Source: Ophiura sarsii (taxonomy: Eukaryota; Echinodermata; Ophiuroidea; Amphilepidida; Ophiuridae). Taken from it: a stretch of DNA of 64,000 nt. The notes under the pieces were generated by a model that was not told the origin of the DNA, did not search any database, and saw only the letters and a program-made list of their open reading frames with translations. The stretch spans positions 44,846,768 to 44,910,767 of the forward strand of contig CM069449.1 of NCBI GenBank assembly GCA_035610835.1. The letters are read 5' to 3'. Positions 33,673 to 46,600 of the stretch are shown one piece after another; positions within the stretch are counted from its first letter, which is position 1; each line of letters opens with the position of its first letter. The position numbers and the translations under genes are program-made.

Positions 33673-35984
33673 CTATGCGCAACGGACTACAAAAGGGAAT
33701 CGCACCCGGCCTATTCTACATTCAATTAAATCGGTACATGACGACCAATTCATTGCATGAACCGTGTTACCAAATTGGCCTACATATCATAAAAACAGTG
33801 TGTCTTCTTTCTGAAAATCTTACACACAGTTTATTATTCCCGACAAGATTGCAGCTGATCCGTTTTAAAGGTACAGGTGTATGTTCTGATCACTTTTGTT
33901 GGCTCTGATTTTTTGTTGTTCACATCAACATATTTTGATATCAGAAGAATCCCCATATTTGTATCATTATGTCTAGGGTTCAGATATGTATGTTCCATTT
34001 AGAGATTATAGGCTAAAATATGGTGAATTACTGCCAAAGGTGGTTAACTACCCGCCAATTTGTGTACTACTCAATGGGCACATTTCTTGTGACCTTGTGC
34101 TTCTAAAATAAAATAAAAACCATTGGAGTTATGCAACTCAAACTTTGGAATGCGGCAATTTTAAGGATGACCTTTCATGTACAATAGTTGAAAGTCGGGC
34201 CAGCAATCAGAATATCTACCTTTGATATGGATAACCTAGTAAATAAATGCAATTTTACGTTAAATCCCATTCCAAAATGATGTTTAACGGCGCCGAGATT
34301 TTTTGCCAATATTTTTTGTCTAAAACGGCTACAATTTCGCTTTCTGGAGATTGTGATGAGAGTTACGGGAAATTCTACATTTTTTTTCTGTAATTGTTTG
34401 TTTGTACATGTTTGTATGTCGCAACCTGGCGCTGAATCATCTGCTGCCTGGACGTTGCATGGTTTATTAATGTGTTCTTTGTAGAACCCTATAATCATGA
34501 TAATGCTTTGATTAAATTATTCAAAAATCAACAAAATATAATTGCAAAACAAAGTGAAAGTCAACAACGGGAATGTTATAGAAATGCGAAATTATTTGCT
34601 GTTGTTAGAATATGTAAATGTCGCCCTCTATAGTTAATCAATGAATTTTAAAAATACGAGGACAGCAACATTTTTTCAAATCAGTTAGGATATCACCTTC
34701 TATAGTTTTATCAGTTCCAAATTGGCGAAACCTTCTTACAGCAGCGATTGAGTACAGAAGGACGCGGGCGTGATGAAGGCAACAAGCGCACTGTGCATCG
34801 TATGCGTGACGCGTGCGTGCTAAACTGCGTGCGTGTGGCCATCATTGCGTGCGTTGGATTGGATTATTTTTGCGCGCGGAGAGATAAAAACCGAACATTC
34901 TGACTAATTTGGAACTGATCAAACTATAGATTTATGTTAGAGAACCATGCCGTTTGCTTTTGTTCTGTTACGTACCAGAAGTTTATCCTCTGTAGTTATG
35001 AGAGAAAAATGCCACGTTAAAGTTATGTATGTCGCCCTCTTTAGTTATATAAGAGAAATGGTGGCCATATAGAGTAAATGCTACATTATTTACTTTGTTT
35101 AAACCTCTAATAAAAGTTTGTGATTCCAACCGCCTAAATTTGATATATTATTTGGTTACATAAGTCCATAGTGTGTTGCACATCAATAAAAACCTGATGT
35201 GTACATCTTTCCAAATTTGTGACAATCACACATAGGATTGTTGAATCCAGTGTGAGCACGAAATAGTGGTAAATTTGTCACATTTTGATCGAGACCTCCC
35301 CTCACATTCTCAAGTAAGTCACCAAGCACTTATAGTCCCTGTCATAATTCCTTGGACATAATTCAAGCTATTTCACGCGAGCGTATTTTGTTGTTGTTCG
35401 TGGAGCTGCATCCAAATGCATGAAATTTGCGAACTAGTATGCATGCATGCGGGTTTCGATTTCGCGATTGACCAATGAGGACGCGCGATCATTTTAAAAG
35501 CGTCCGGTACGGGTACGCACTACCGGGTTTACGCATATACGCTAATACGCTTGTACGCAAGCACGCACGTATTAGTTGAATTTTCTCCAAGGTATTATGA
35601 TAGAGACTATAAACATGAGATTGCTATGAATGTATTCCTGCCGGAAAGAGGAACACACCAGCTTGTCATTGATATGTAAAATATTATGAATATATCACGA
35701 AATTTCCAAAATAGACAGGTGATTATAATCGACGTTATTTTGCTGTTTTTAAAAACCTTTTTTTTCTTCATCAATATTCTATACGTAAGTTATATAACAT
35801 AATCACAATATATTAAACATACTAGTATCAAGAAGTTACAAATATTATGAACAAAACATGACTCATGACGAACAGCATGTACCAACAATTACCATTAGCA
35901 TGAAGATAGATGGCTCATGATCATCAACGGTACATGATCTTCGCTGGTGAGTTGACTAACAAAACAATATATAATATGGGCTGT
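33673..35984. other. Intergenic, no gene recognised
   Basis: The short phrase GTCGCCCTCTATAGTT recurs in variants near 34620, 34690 and 35029, suggesting a degraded repeat. A CpG-rich patch (TACGCTAATACGCTTGTACG) lies at about 35520-35570. No coding signal. Confidence 0.35.
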
Positions 35985-36236
35985 CATGTACATGTGTTTT
36001 AGAAGAAGAATATCAGAACCTACTATTTACTCTGTGCTATGTAGGCTTTTGCCAATCTTATGCCACATATTTTCACTATGTCTCACGATACTAATTCTCC
36101 ATCTTAATTCGTATAGAAACCATTTAAATGCATCAACGTTTTTATTATCAGTGATCTTGATATGTCTGGATCTATACAGAGTGAATGACGCCAGACTAAT
36201 CATTCTCTTTAGCATTACATTCAATAAATTTATCTG

Positions 36237-36288
36237 GTTTATAACCAAGTTTATAATCAAGTTTATAACCAAGGTTATAACCAAGTAC
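36237..36288. repeat. Short TTTATAACCAAG tandem repeat
   Basis: Four to five copies of a 15-16-bp unit (GTTTATAACCAAG, GTTTATAATCAAG, GGTTATAACCAAG). Lies in the 3' part of the LINE relic. Confidence 0.65.
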
Positions 36289-36527
36289 AATGATTTTTAA
36301 CGATATCTCTGGACATGGAATATTTTTAGAAATAATAAATCTTTTAAAACGTACCGAAAAGCTATTTGACAGGCAATAAATGAATGTAGATAATCATCTG
36401 ACGTGTTGCACTCAAAACAATTTGGTGAGTTCGCCTTATTCCATTTACATAAGTTTGCTTTGGTAGCGATGATTCTATATAATAATTTGTAATTGAACTC
36501 TGCCAATTTTCTCCCTTTGTCAAGAAT

Positions 36528-37368
36528 ACACTGAAAACCTAAATTAGTCAGCCTGACTAACTTAAAGCTAGTCCAGATGGTGCTCATTTTGACTAGCTTT
36601 AGCTTTACGTTAGTCGCTCGACTAGCTTGATGTTAGTCCGTCCTAAGCTGGACTAGTTTAGGCTAGTCGCTGGACTAGTTTAGGCTAGTCGCTCGACTAG
36701 CTTTAAGTTAGTCTAGATGGTGTCCATTTAGACTAACGTAAAGTTAGTCCGGCTTTGCTCGACTAACGTGTGATTGCTCTGCTGTCTGTTCAATAGCACT
36801 TGTATTGACCATGTTGTTGGCGGGGGCGGGGCTGCTGGCTACAGTGTTAGCTGTAGTGGACTGGTCAGCCATGGCTGACCCGTTAGCGTTCGAGATGCCC
36901 GCGCTACCATCGTTCTTTATAGTTAGTTTTTTCCTACTCCGAGTCGTCATTCCAAACAAAATGTAGCATAAAATATTCTACAGATGTTGGCAAACACTAT
37001 GATGTACACAACATGGCCACACAGTGAAATAACTACGGCAAATTACGTCTGGATTGGCTAGCAAAACCGGACCGGCGCCATTGATATTTAATCTCAGTGC
37101 CTTGACTAACCTAAAGATTGACTAACCTAAAGCTAGTCAAACAGCTTGTCTTATAAGCTAGTCCAGCCACAGACTAGTCCAGCAGAACAAATCAAGCTAG
37201 TCAGGCTGAGCCGGACTACCCTTAAGCTAGTCAAGTCGGCCATAACCTTTCCAGCAGGCTTGACTAACCTGCTTGACTAGTTTAAGCTAGTCCAGAAGGC
37301 TTGACTAACCTGCTCGACTAGTTTAAAGTTAGTCCAGCCTGTGTCTGACTAGTTTAAGTTTTCAGTGT
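36528..37368. mobile_element. Foldback element built of CTAGTC/GACTAG motif arrays
   Basis: Tips ACACTGAAAACCTAAA and TTTAAGTTTTCAGTGT are inverted. Both flanks consist of many copies of GACTAG-TTTAAGCTAGTC-like words (36545-36770 and 37095-37355). The insert separates two parts of the LINE coding sequence (IWTMKT and ILDKGRK). The centre is GC-richer and holds a 71-codon open frame on the minus strand. CACTG tips suggest a CMC-type (CACTA/Chapaev) link, but no target-site duplication could be read. Confidence 0.7.
36744..36959 (-). CDS. Hypothetical 71-aa open frame inside the CTAGTC foldback
   Basis: Starts MFGMTTRSRKKLTIKN and continues as a low-complexity Ser/Thr/Ala/Asn-rich sequence (ADQSTTANTVASSPAPANNM), ending AKPD. 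A basic patch (RSRKK) near the N-terminus is the only notable feature. No family recognised. It could be a captured exon or chance. Confidence 0.25.
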   Translation of the reverse strand: MFGMTTRSRKKLTIKNDGSAGISNANGSAMADQSTTANTVASSPAPANNMVNTSAIEQTAEQSHVSRAKPD

Positions 37369-38448
37369 GGTTTTCATAGTCCAAATATCGTCCCATTTTG
37401 TCAGTTCCTGTGCCCATCTGTTCTGAATTATTGGCACGACTGTAAACTTTTTAACTACATGAACGTAAATATACCTTGATTATTTACATATATACACGAG
37501 GTTCTTAAACGAGTACTTATTTCAATAGGCATATTGTTGGCGTTTAATAAAGCAAACCAATTCTTTGGAATTGATTTGAAAATAATAAATAGCTCTGCAA
37601 TCCAGTTGTGGGTTTTTTAAGCTTGTCAAGTATGTAGTGGAAAAGATACCATCATTATTTATAAGGTCATTGATATATATTATATCACTATCAATCCAAT
37701 GTTTGAAATACAAGCTAGTCTTGCCATTGTGCATGATCAGTTCATTTCCCCATATAATATGACTTTTGACCCTTAATGAGTCATTGATTGGTAAGTTTAT
37801 ATAATCATTATCTAGATTATGCCATGCTTTTACCAGATCTGAGTAAAATGTTGGTAGACCAGTTTACGATGGGGCATTCTTTGCTTCCACAAAATTCATA
37901 TTTAAATTTTAAAAGTTTGGACCATAAGCATTTAAATAGCGTTTAAAAAGGCATTTCCATTTACTATCATCATCATACATATAACTTTTTAACCATATAC
38001 ATTTCAAAGCTTTTAACCATATACATTTCAAAGCTATACACTGAGATTTAAAATCACACATTTGTATTCCTCCCATATTGTAATTTCGAATGAGAGACTT
38101 CTCCGGTTTTTTATTCCATAAATAATTGAGTTCACTTCATTTGTGAAGTTTTCAGGAACGGGTAGACAAGACATTAAAATGTTAAATTGGATATACCAAG
38201 ATATTTGATAATAATTGCTTTACCATACAGCGTTAGCTTTTTTCTATGCCATGAGTTCAAGACTCGAATTTTTTCTCTTGCCAAATGCTCTTGTAACTTT
38301 CTATCATATTATTGTGTCCAAAATAAACACCAAGAGATTTAACATTTTCAGTTGGCCATTTTACAGAGTTATCTTTTACAAAGTGACCAAATGCTAAACC
38401 TTAATTGTTGGTCCAATAATTGTTGGTCCTGCAAAGAATCCAAATGTA

Positions 38449-39682
38449 CGAGGGTCACTCAATAAGTTCTACCTCCTCACTCATAACATCGCTAACATTT
38501 GTCATGATTATAGCTCTGAATCATAGCTACACATTTATAGTAAATGATAAATGATATCTGTTTTACTTTTGTTATGATGCAATCAAAGCCAGTGAGAGAT
38601 TTTGGACAATGGACACGGAAAATTACACTAAAGACAAATATATGTTTTTAGGTTTTCTCTTTGTATGATTAGATATAACAGCCCGATTTAAATACTGAAA
38701 ATAGAAAACAAAGGATGATTTCTGAATATAATACTGTATTATCTTGTATAGATTCGATGGTTGGCAATATTATCCTTTGTAGGCTGGCAAATAGTATAAT
38801 ATCAAATCGAATGTATTGCTACGCCTTTAGCATACTGGAATACTGCTATTCAGTCAAATGTTTGTTGTTACAAGTCAAGCCACAGTGATGCCTTGAATGT
38901 TAAATCTTAACATGATAAGTCACTTTTTGAGTTTTCGTTATATGTAACCCTTATAAATGTCAATCAGGTAGTCAGTGGTAGAAAATTATCACTTAGAAGT
39001 TACTCGTAATCCCTCCATTTAGTCCTGTATATTGAAGATCTCTTAGTTCTTATGAAAAGCAAATAATGACTTTTGCAGCAGTTCTCTGGCCTAAGGTTAA
39101 AACTAATGGCTGTTCTGGACTGGTTCTGGCTAATTAGAGGGCATTTTCCTCCAAAATATCAGTGAATTTTATTGTTTATAGTCTGTTTAACACTTTCCAC
39201 GCGGTATTATTTTTACCATACACAGAACAGATTTTTCAGAAACCTTTCAAAATTTTCAAAGTCTATCTCAAGGATTACTGACCCAAAACTAGGCATGTTT
39301 GTACTTATGTCAATGCATTTCTCATGGTGGTTCTAAATATGGTCATGAAATTCAATAATTTTGACATTTTTTAAACATTTTGTGAAATTTTGGAATGTCG
39401 TCTGCAGCCGCCTGCCGCGTGGAAAGTGTTAAGAGATATCTGTAATTTATAACGGTTTTATTTGAATTAGGAGACATTTTGCTATTTTGTATCCGTTTGC
39501 GTCGCACTAAATGGACCATTAGTTTTCACTGCATCTCCAGAAAAGTACAATCAGTACTCAAACCAATGTACTATAAATTTGTAGCTGAGATTCAAAGCTA
39601 CAATTATGGAATATTTCATACGACTGGGTTTTATAATAGCAAAGTTATGAGGTAGGAGGTAGAACTTATTGAATGACCCTCG
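38449..39682. mobile_element. Non-autonomous mariner-type element, 1.2 kb
   Basis: TA duplication at 38447-38448 and 39683-39684. Tips CGAGGGTCACTCAATAAGTT and AACTTATTGAATGACCCTCG, extended into arms of over 100 bp (TAGCT-GAATC-AGCTACA-TTTATAG words on both sides). Inserted in the LINE between codons of the RT region. No transposase frame found. Contains a nested MITE-B. Confidence 0.82.
39187..39432. mobile_element. TTAA MITE-B, copy 2 (nested in the mariner-type element)
   Basis: TTAA at 39187-39190 and 39429-39432; tips CACTTTCCACGCGG and CCGCGTGGAAAGTG. Internal words as in copy 1. Confidence 0.88.
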
Positions 39683-40311
39683 TATTAATGATTTTCAACA
39701 TGCTATCAAGAGATTCTTTCGTTGAGCAGAAAAGAGTTGTATCGTCAGCAAATTAGCTAATACGAGCTTCACATTTTTCTTCGTCATTGTCATCAATGAC
39801 AATACCTGAGATAGTTGTATCTTGTCTTACGTTCGTTCAAAGCTAAGACTTCGGAGACTACAACAAACAAGAGTGGAGATAACGGGCAGCCCTGACGAAA
39901 ACCTCTGATCAATCTAAAGAACTTTGATTTCCAACCCAGATTTAAAACAGAACTCTCAATATTATTATACATTACATATATGTAGCTAATACGTATAAAA
40001 TCCAGTGCCAGCAATATATTAATGATATTATCGTAAATCTAACAGAAATATCTATATTTACTAGAACACATTTACTGTATTTAATTTCGTATTTCATATC
40101 TTTTTAATACAATCTTCTCTTTTGTGGTGTAACATAAAATCAATGTCAAAAAGTGTCGCGTTAACATGATGGATGTGCCACAGTGAATGCAGTATACATA
40201 TATTATAAATAATGCAAGTCATTAAATATCTATACAATCTGTCCAAAAATGAGTAGTGGATAAACGATCAAAGGTCTCGTTTTGTGTTACTTTGGGCATG
40301 AATGATTGTTA

Positions 40312-40317
40312 TTTATT
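40312..40317 (-). promoter_or_regulatory. Polyadenylation signal of the TSP1/PLAC gene
   Basis: AATAAA on the minus strand about 190 bp beyond the stop codon of the last exon. Confidence 0.5.
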
Positions 40318-40503
40318 TCGATGTACGTAATCCAATAAATTTGAATGTTTAGTATATTTTATGTTAGGACACCCTCATAGCAGATAATGTTGGGGTCAGA
40401 CGAAGATGCCTTCAACTAGTCGGTATCTATGGATAGCTGGTCGGTCAATATTTTATCTAGTTAAAAAGCTTATATAGAGGGAACAGATTAAAACATTGGT
40501 GTT

Positions 40504-40658
40504 CTACAAAATACTTTGTGCTCCAGAACCCCCATCTTCTATACTACTCTGTGCAACTGAGCATGTCTGGCAACACATCTTACGGAAGTAGTCGTTGTTA
40601 CAAAATCTAAACTTCCAGACGAACGGACAGTACTGTACAGAGTGTGCATCTTGACAAG
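40504..40658 (-). CDS. TSP1/PLAC gene exon 6 (PLAC domain, stop)
   Basis: Acceptor TTTTTCTCTTTTTCACAG. The six-cysteine PLAC pattern is complete (TCQDAHSVQYCPF, KFRFCNN, RKMCCQTC), followed by a short Ser/Gly tail and stop. Confidence 0.88.
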
Positions 40659-43600
40659 CTGTGAAAAAGAGAAAAATAATCAAATGATTCACATTATATT
40701 TACCTTCTGGCATCTCTGGATGACCCAGTCAGGTTCTTATTCAGAATGGGTTGCTGTAGATTGCACACCGGTAAATAGGTTCCCTTTACTTAAAAACATC
40801 AATGTTTATCAACTTTATATACTGATTCCACACCAGTAATTCATTTCAGTCCTTGCAGATTATTGAATTAATTAGAAATGGTACTTGCTGCTCCCAAATG
40901 ATTAAAGGTTGTAGTGTCTGATTTTAGGACTATTACGTAATACCACAGTGCAAAAAGAAATATTTTCAATGCATTTTGTAGGTTTTTTAGATGCATTTTG
41001 ATTGTAAAAATGTTCTGGCAAATGTTCTCAACTTTTTCTGATAAATGAGGGCGCTACACAAGTTGTCCAACTATGGGGGCTAATTCCCGGAACTTTCGGG
41101 GATACCATAATAATTGTTTTGATTAAGGGGTTTTTTTTACTTCCAAAATCATGAAAATCACATTTTTGGCACTTTTTGGTCTATAATTCAAAAAATAAAT
41201 AAGACATTAAAATAGAAAAATCATTCCTAGGGAATTTTATAAGGAATATAATGAAACTAGTATGACAAAATTTGACAAATTATATTTTGAGTTATCTTTG
41301 CAGAACCTAAAATGGGTCAAAAACGTATTTTTTATAATTTTCTTCAAAATGGTCAATTTCATGATCATGGTTGGATTCATTGAACCCTTTTCCAAAAAAA
41401 ATGTATACTTTTATAAATGAATAATGAAGAAGTTACGGCAGTTTTACGGAGGCTATACCTGAGGGGCCACACCCCACTTAAATGATCAAAATTATCATGA
41501 AATGTAAGGAAAATTGAAAATTGAAAAATCCAGTCGCTTTATAAGAGGGGGAAATGGGCTTTTGTAACAACCATTTAACATATAACGTATAGGAAAACCA
41601 TTTAGTGGTGTACAATATACTAGGTAATTCTGACAGTATCAATAAATAAGCCTCTCACATTTGACAACTGGTGTTGCACCCACATTTATTACAGATTTGA
41701 AAAGTGTTCACAGAACATATACAATTAAAATCAAAACCTACAAAATAAAATAAAAATGTTTCTTTTTTGCACATTTGGGGGCGATAAGTGCCTTTTTCTG
41801 ACTTCCGTGATTATGCAAGGGCTACAGGGGAAAATCCAGCTCGGACCTGCAGTTGAATATGTAGCAGTGGGTTACTCATAACTACCCATAAAAAGGTGAT
41901 GAGAATGTTGCACATACGCAATGACTATACTTTCTGAGTCAGTCTAATGATCTTCTATATACTTACTTGTATCTGTTTCTGGAGGACCACATGGTGTTTC
42001 ACATTCTTGAAATCTAAATGGCGTTCTTGAGGTTGAACAGTGTTCCGGAGTTAAGACAACGCCAGTGAAACTTTGACAGGATACCGTTCTTCTCTTTTGA
42101 CCACGACCACATCTAGCGTTACACTGAAATATTTAGGAGATAAATGTGGCATGATTGAACAGTACTGTTGGTGTGAGAGTCAACTGAACCAGGCTATATT
42201 CTATATTACTCTCTAGCGACTGTGACATCACTAATATTTTCCTTTGCTGATTGCAGTACACAAATGCACATGTCAACTTTAGGCGCATGTACATACATGT
42301 AGAAAAACAGAAGATACATGAACATGGGTACATTTTGCTCCTGTTATCACTGTCAAGGGGAAGTAAAATAAACTATCGTTGAACAAAACTAATTACGATA
42401 AAAATACCATTTTAAACATAACCTGCTCTGAGGACATTAAAACCTATAAGGATTGGTAGATTTTTTCAGGATCTAAATGAGACTGCTTCTATGAGTAACA
42501 CCTTACCTGCGGACAGTAATGAAGCTCCAGACGCTTCTCAAACAAGTATTGATTGTAGAGAGTGAATTTTGTAAGGGGACCATGAAATGTGTTAGATTTT
42601 AATACTGGACAATTAAAATTGTGATATTTTCAGCCAAAGAAACCATCAACAACCGCCCCCCCCCCCCCCCTCCCCACCTTGCTATCCTTGTACTCCTCTC
42701 TCCGATTCAAACCAATTCATGTATTGGTATGGTTAAGAAGCAATGGATGACTGCATGAACATTTTCTTACCTCACTCCATGGACCTGTTATCCATTTAGG
42801 AAGTCGGCAACGGCCACTGTTGCATCCCATGACAGAGGTTGGCCTAGTGTTTTTATCACACAGGCTCGGTAGAAACATTCTCCCATCACTGTTCTTACAC
42901 TTGACCCGTCTAGTTCTATGTCCGGATCCACACTTTGGAACACACTGAAAGACAAAAACAACAAATAAATGGTCTCAATGTCTTTGCTAAGAACTGATAT
43001 CGGTCGCTGATGTCGGCAGACGCGACGCAGCGACCTGATAAATCCACCAAACCTGGCCAAGCAAAAGAACGGGGCGGTCCCCATTTACCATCCAGATCAT
43101 TTTTACATTTTAATACATGGGCCCAACCATATACTATTCTGCGCACCTCGTACACCAACGTAGCAATTATAACGGTTGGTGTTTGGGCGGCACGCTTAGA
43201 TGTCATACAAATTGATGGACTCTAACGCGTGTTCCTTGCTGGTAAAATGTGTGCACAAATATTCGCGGTAATAATATTCTAAGTACTATAGAAGTGTTGG
43301 ACTAATTAGATTGTGAATATTTATTTACCAGACATTTTTAAATAAGAGGAAACTATTTATAAAAGTCAGAACAGTAATTAAACGAAGAGTATTTTGTTAG
43401 GCTTGGCAACTTTTCTTTGCATGGAGGCTCCCTTAACACTTTCCTCGCGGCTATTAGTTTTACCACATACAAAACAGATTTTTCAGAAACCTTTCCCAAT
43501 TTTCAATGTCTATCTCAAGGATTACTGACACAATACTAGGCATGTTTGTACTTATTTCAATGCATTTCTCATGGTGTTTCCAAATATTGTAATGAAATTC

Positions 43601-46600
43601 AATAATTATGACATTTTTGAAACATTTTGTGAAAAATTGGAAATGTCGTCTGCAGCCGCCTGCCGCATGGAAAGCGTTAAGTCATAAAAGGTACAGTGGA
43701 TTATCCAGGTCCCGTTCAAAATCAGTGTACTAAGGCCGCACCATTGCTGCATGTGATTCTCAGATTTAAACAAAATGAAAACAAACCATGAACAAGGTTA
43801 TTATATCAGATGAATCAATGAAAAGATTGAGATAATACTATTAGTGTAAATATAACCAGGTCTTGCGTGTGATTATATGGGATTATCATAAATATGATTG
43901 ATATAAGTTTCATATCAATGAATACTACTAATAATAAGTAGGATTTATTATAGCGCATTATATCAGAGTCACTAGGCGCTTTAACGCTTTCCACGCGGCT
44001 ATGATTAGTTTTACCAATACAAAACCATTTTTCAGAAACATTTCGCAATTTTCAAAGTCTATCTCAAGGATTACTGAACCAATACTAGGCATGTTTGTAC
44101 TCATTTCATTGCATTTCTCATGGTGATTCCAAATATGGCAATGAAATTCCATAATGTTGACATTTTTTCAAACATTTTGTGCAATTTTGGAATGTCGTCT
44201 GCAGACGCCTGTCGCATGGAAAGTGTTAAACAATGGTAAAAACGGTACAAAATGATAAAAAGCATTATACAAGATATATAGCAATATAAATATAAAACGA
44301 AACAAAATATATACCGTGGAAAGTCAGTTCAATAACATTAACATTAAATAGCATATCACATTTATAAATTGTAATTGTTAAAAAGATATGTTTTCAGGCG
44401 AATTTTAAAAATGTTGACAGTGGCAGCATTCTTGATATTTAACGGAAGCTTGTTCCAAATACAGGGTGATGCAAATGTAAAAGCGCGATGTCCGTAGATG
44501 TCCGTAAGTGTTCCTGGAAGGAATGAGCAAGGCACGAGATGCGGATCTTAACAATCGAATCGTTAGAAGCGAACCAATTAACACTTCACTAATAATGTTG
44601 CAATAAAAAGCTGATGTCTTTGTTAATTCATGTTGAGAAGTAATGAACAACTGACATAATTTTGACGCTGCAATTCTTTCCCCTTGTAGTTTATATACCA
44701 GTTCCAAGAATATGAAGTGTTTATCCGCCACAAATGGTCCCTGAACAATTGGTGACTTATCGGAAATGGGTAGTTACAGTCAATAGTTCATCACTTTTCA
44801 ATATGAATTGATAAATACAACAGCTTGTTGTCAACATGAATGATGTGCTATTTCCATATTGAATTGATTTTGTTGTCGTTAATGAAACTCTCCTAAACTG
44901 CCATACAGTGTTCTATTTGATGCATTGTCATAAACCACGTACATCATATATTATTCTATTTGATGCATCACTTGAGATTCAGCTTCTTACTAAGGTAATG
45001 CTTGATTATTATTTTTAACAGGATATCTATATTATGTAGAAAACACAAATTGTTATATTTATTTAATTTTCATTAACATTACGTTAACCCTAACCCTGCT
45101 AAAAAGTAAAACCCATGTCATGTGACAATAATGGTGACTGCTATACATAATTTCACCTCCTCTGGACTGTTGATAGGCTAGCAATACATTAGTCACTACC
45201 AATAAACAAACTGCACACATATCTAGCTCGTAAATCTAAATCTAAATCCAGATACAGATCCTGATCCAGATCCAGATCCAGATCCAGGGATCAAGGGATC
45301 CGGAAAGATCTAGATCTACATCAAATTAACTTTACTTTGAAATATGATCGAATAATAAATATCCGGGGGGGGGGGGGTACTCACCCAATACGGTATACGG
45401 GGGTGTGCCGCTCTAATGTGTAGCTTTTTGGGCACAAAATCCCTAAACATGGGGTATGATTTTGTGCTGGAAATCCCTTATAATGGGGTCACTTTTTACA
45501 AATGGGTCTATTAGGTCTATTTTCCCGATAATTTGCGAAAATTTGGTCTAAAATGAAGCAAAACCCCTAAAAATGGGTACCGATTTTCCAAAATCACCCC
45601 TAAAAATGGGTATGGGTTTTGAATCTCCAGCGGCACACCCCCGACCAAACCAAATCCGAGTACCCCCCCCCCCCGGATTTTTATTTTCATAACACGGACT
45701 TACCTGGGACCATTCCTCAGTGACCCATTCCGGTGGGCATGCAGAGGTTTTGCAAAGTTCTTGATCTTTTGGTTTGTCGTGGCAGTAAACATCCTCTATA
45801 ACCACCAGGGAAATATTGTTATCGTCTTCTACGTCCATATTTGTCATAATAATATCATTTAGAACGCATTGCACGCTTCTGGACCGGTAACTCTCACCGC
45901 ATGTGGCCGAGCATTGGGACCACATCCCGATGTTCCACTCCGTGTACTGTTTCCGAGTCGTGTCCAATTCTTTAGCAGGCCTTGTATCTGTTTCTGAAGG
46001 ACCACATGGTGTTTCACATTCTTGAAATGTAATTGGCGTTATTGAGGCTGAACAGTGCTCCGGAGTTAAGACAACGCCAGTGTGACTTTGGCAGGATACC
46101 GTTCTTCTCTTTTGACCACGACGCCTCCTACACTTGACCCGTCTAGTTTTATGTCCGGCTCCACACTTTGGAACACACTGAAAAACAAAAGCAACAATTG
46201 AATGGTCTCAATGTCTTATCACTATTGCAACATGTGATTCTCAGATTTAAACAAAATGAAAACAATCCGTGAACAAGATTATTATTTCAGATGACTCCAT
46301 GAAAAGATTGAGATAATACTATTTAGTGTAAATATACCCGGGTCTTGCGTGTGATTATGGGATTATCATGAATATGATTGATATAAGTTTCATATATGTT
46401 GCAATAACAAGCTGTTGTCTTTATTAATTCATGTTGAAAACTGATAAACAACTGACATCGTTTCCCAACATGTGTGTTAATTTTGACGCTGCAATTCTTT
46501 CACCTTATATTTAATATACCAGTTCCAAGAATATGAAGTGTTTATCCGCCTCCCTAATTGCTGACTTATCGGGAATGGGTAGTTGCAGTCAATAGTTCAG

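Larger units (their letters stand above)
35985..40020 (-). pseudogene. Tx1/L1-like LINE relic (RT to C-terminus), split by two insertions
   Basis: On the minus strand, the RT part is at 40014-39685 (LALDFIRISYI, GWKSKFFRLIRGFRQGCPLS, PLLFVVVSEVLALN). It continues after an insertion at 38446-37374 (KIINTFGFFAGPTI; later GKTSLYFKHWIDSDIIYIND). After a second insertion comes the C-terminal domain at 36520-36000 (ILDKGRKLAEFNYKLLYRII, ATKANLCKWNKANSPNCFEC). The element is 5'-truncated inside RT and has frameshifts. Same clade style as the LINE at 14723-18050. Confidence 0.8.
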
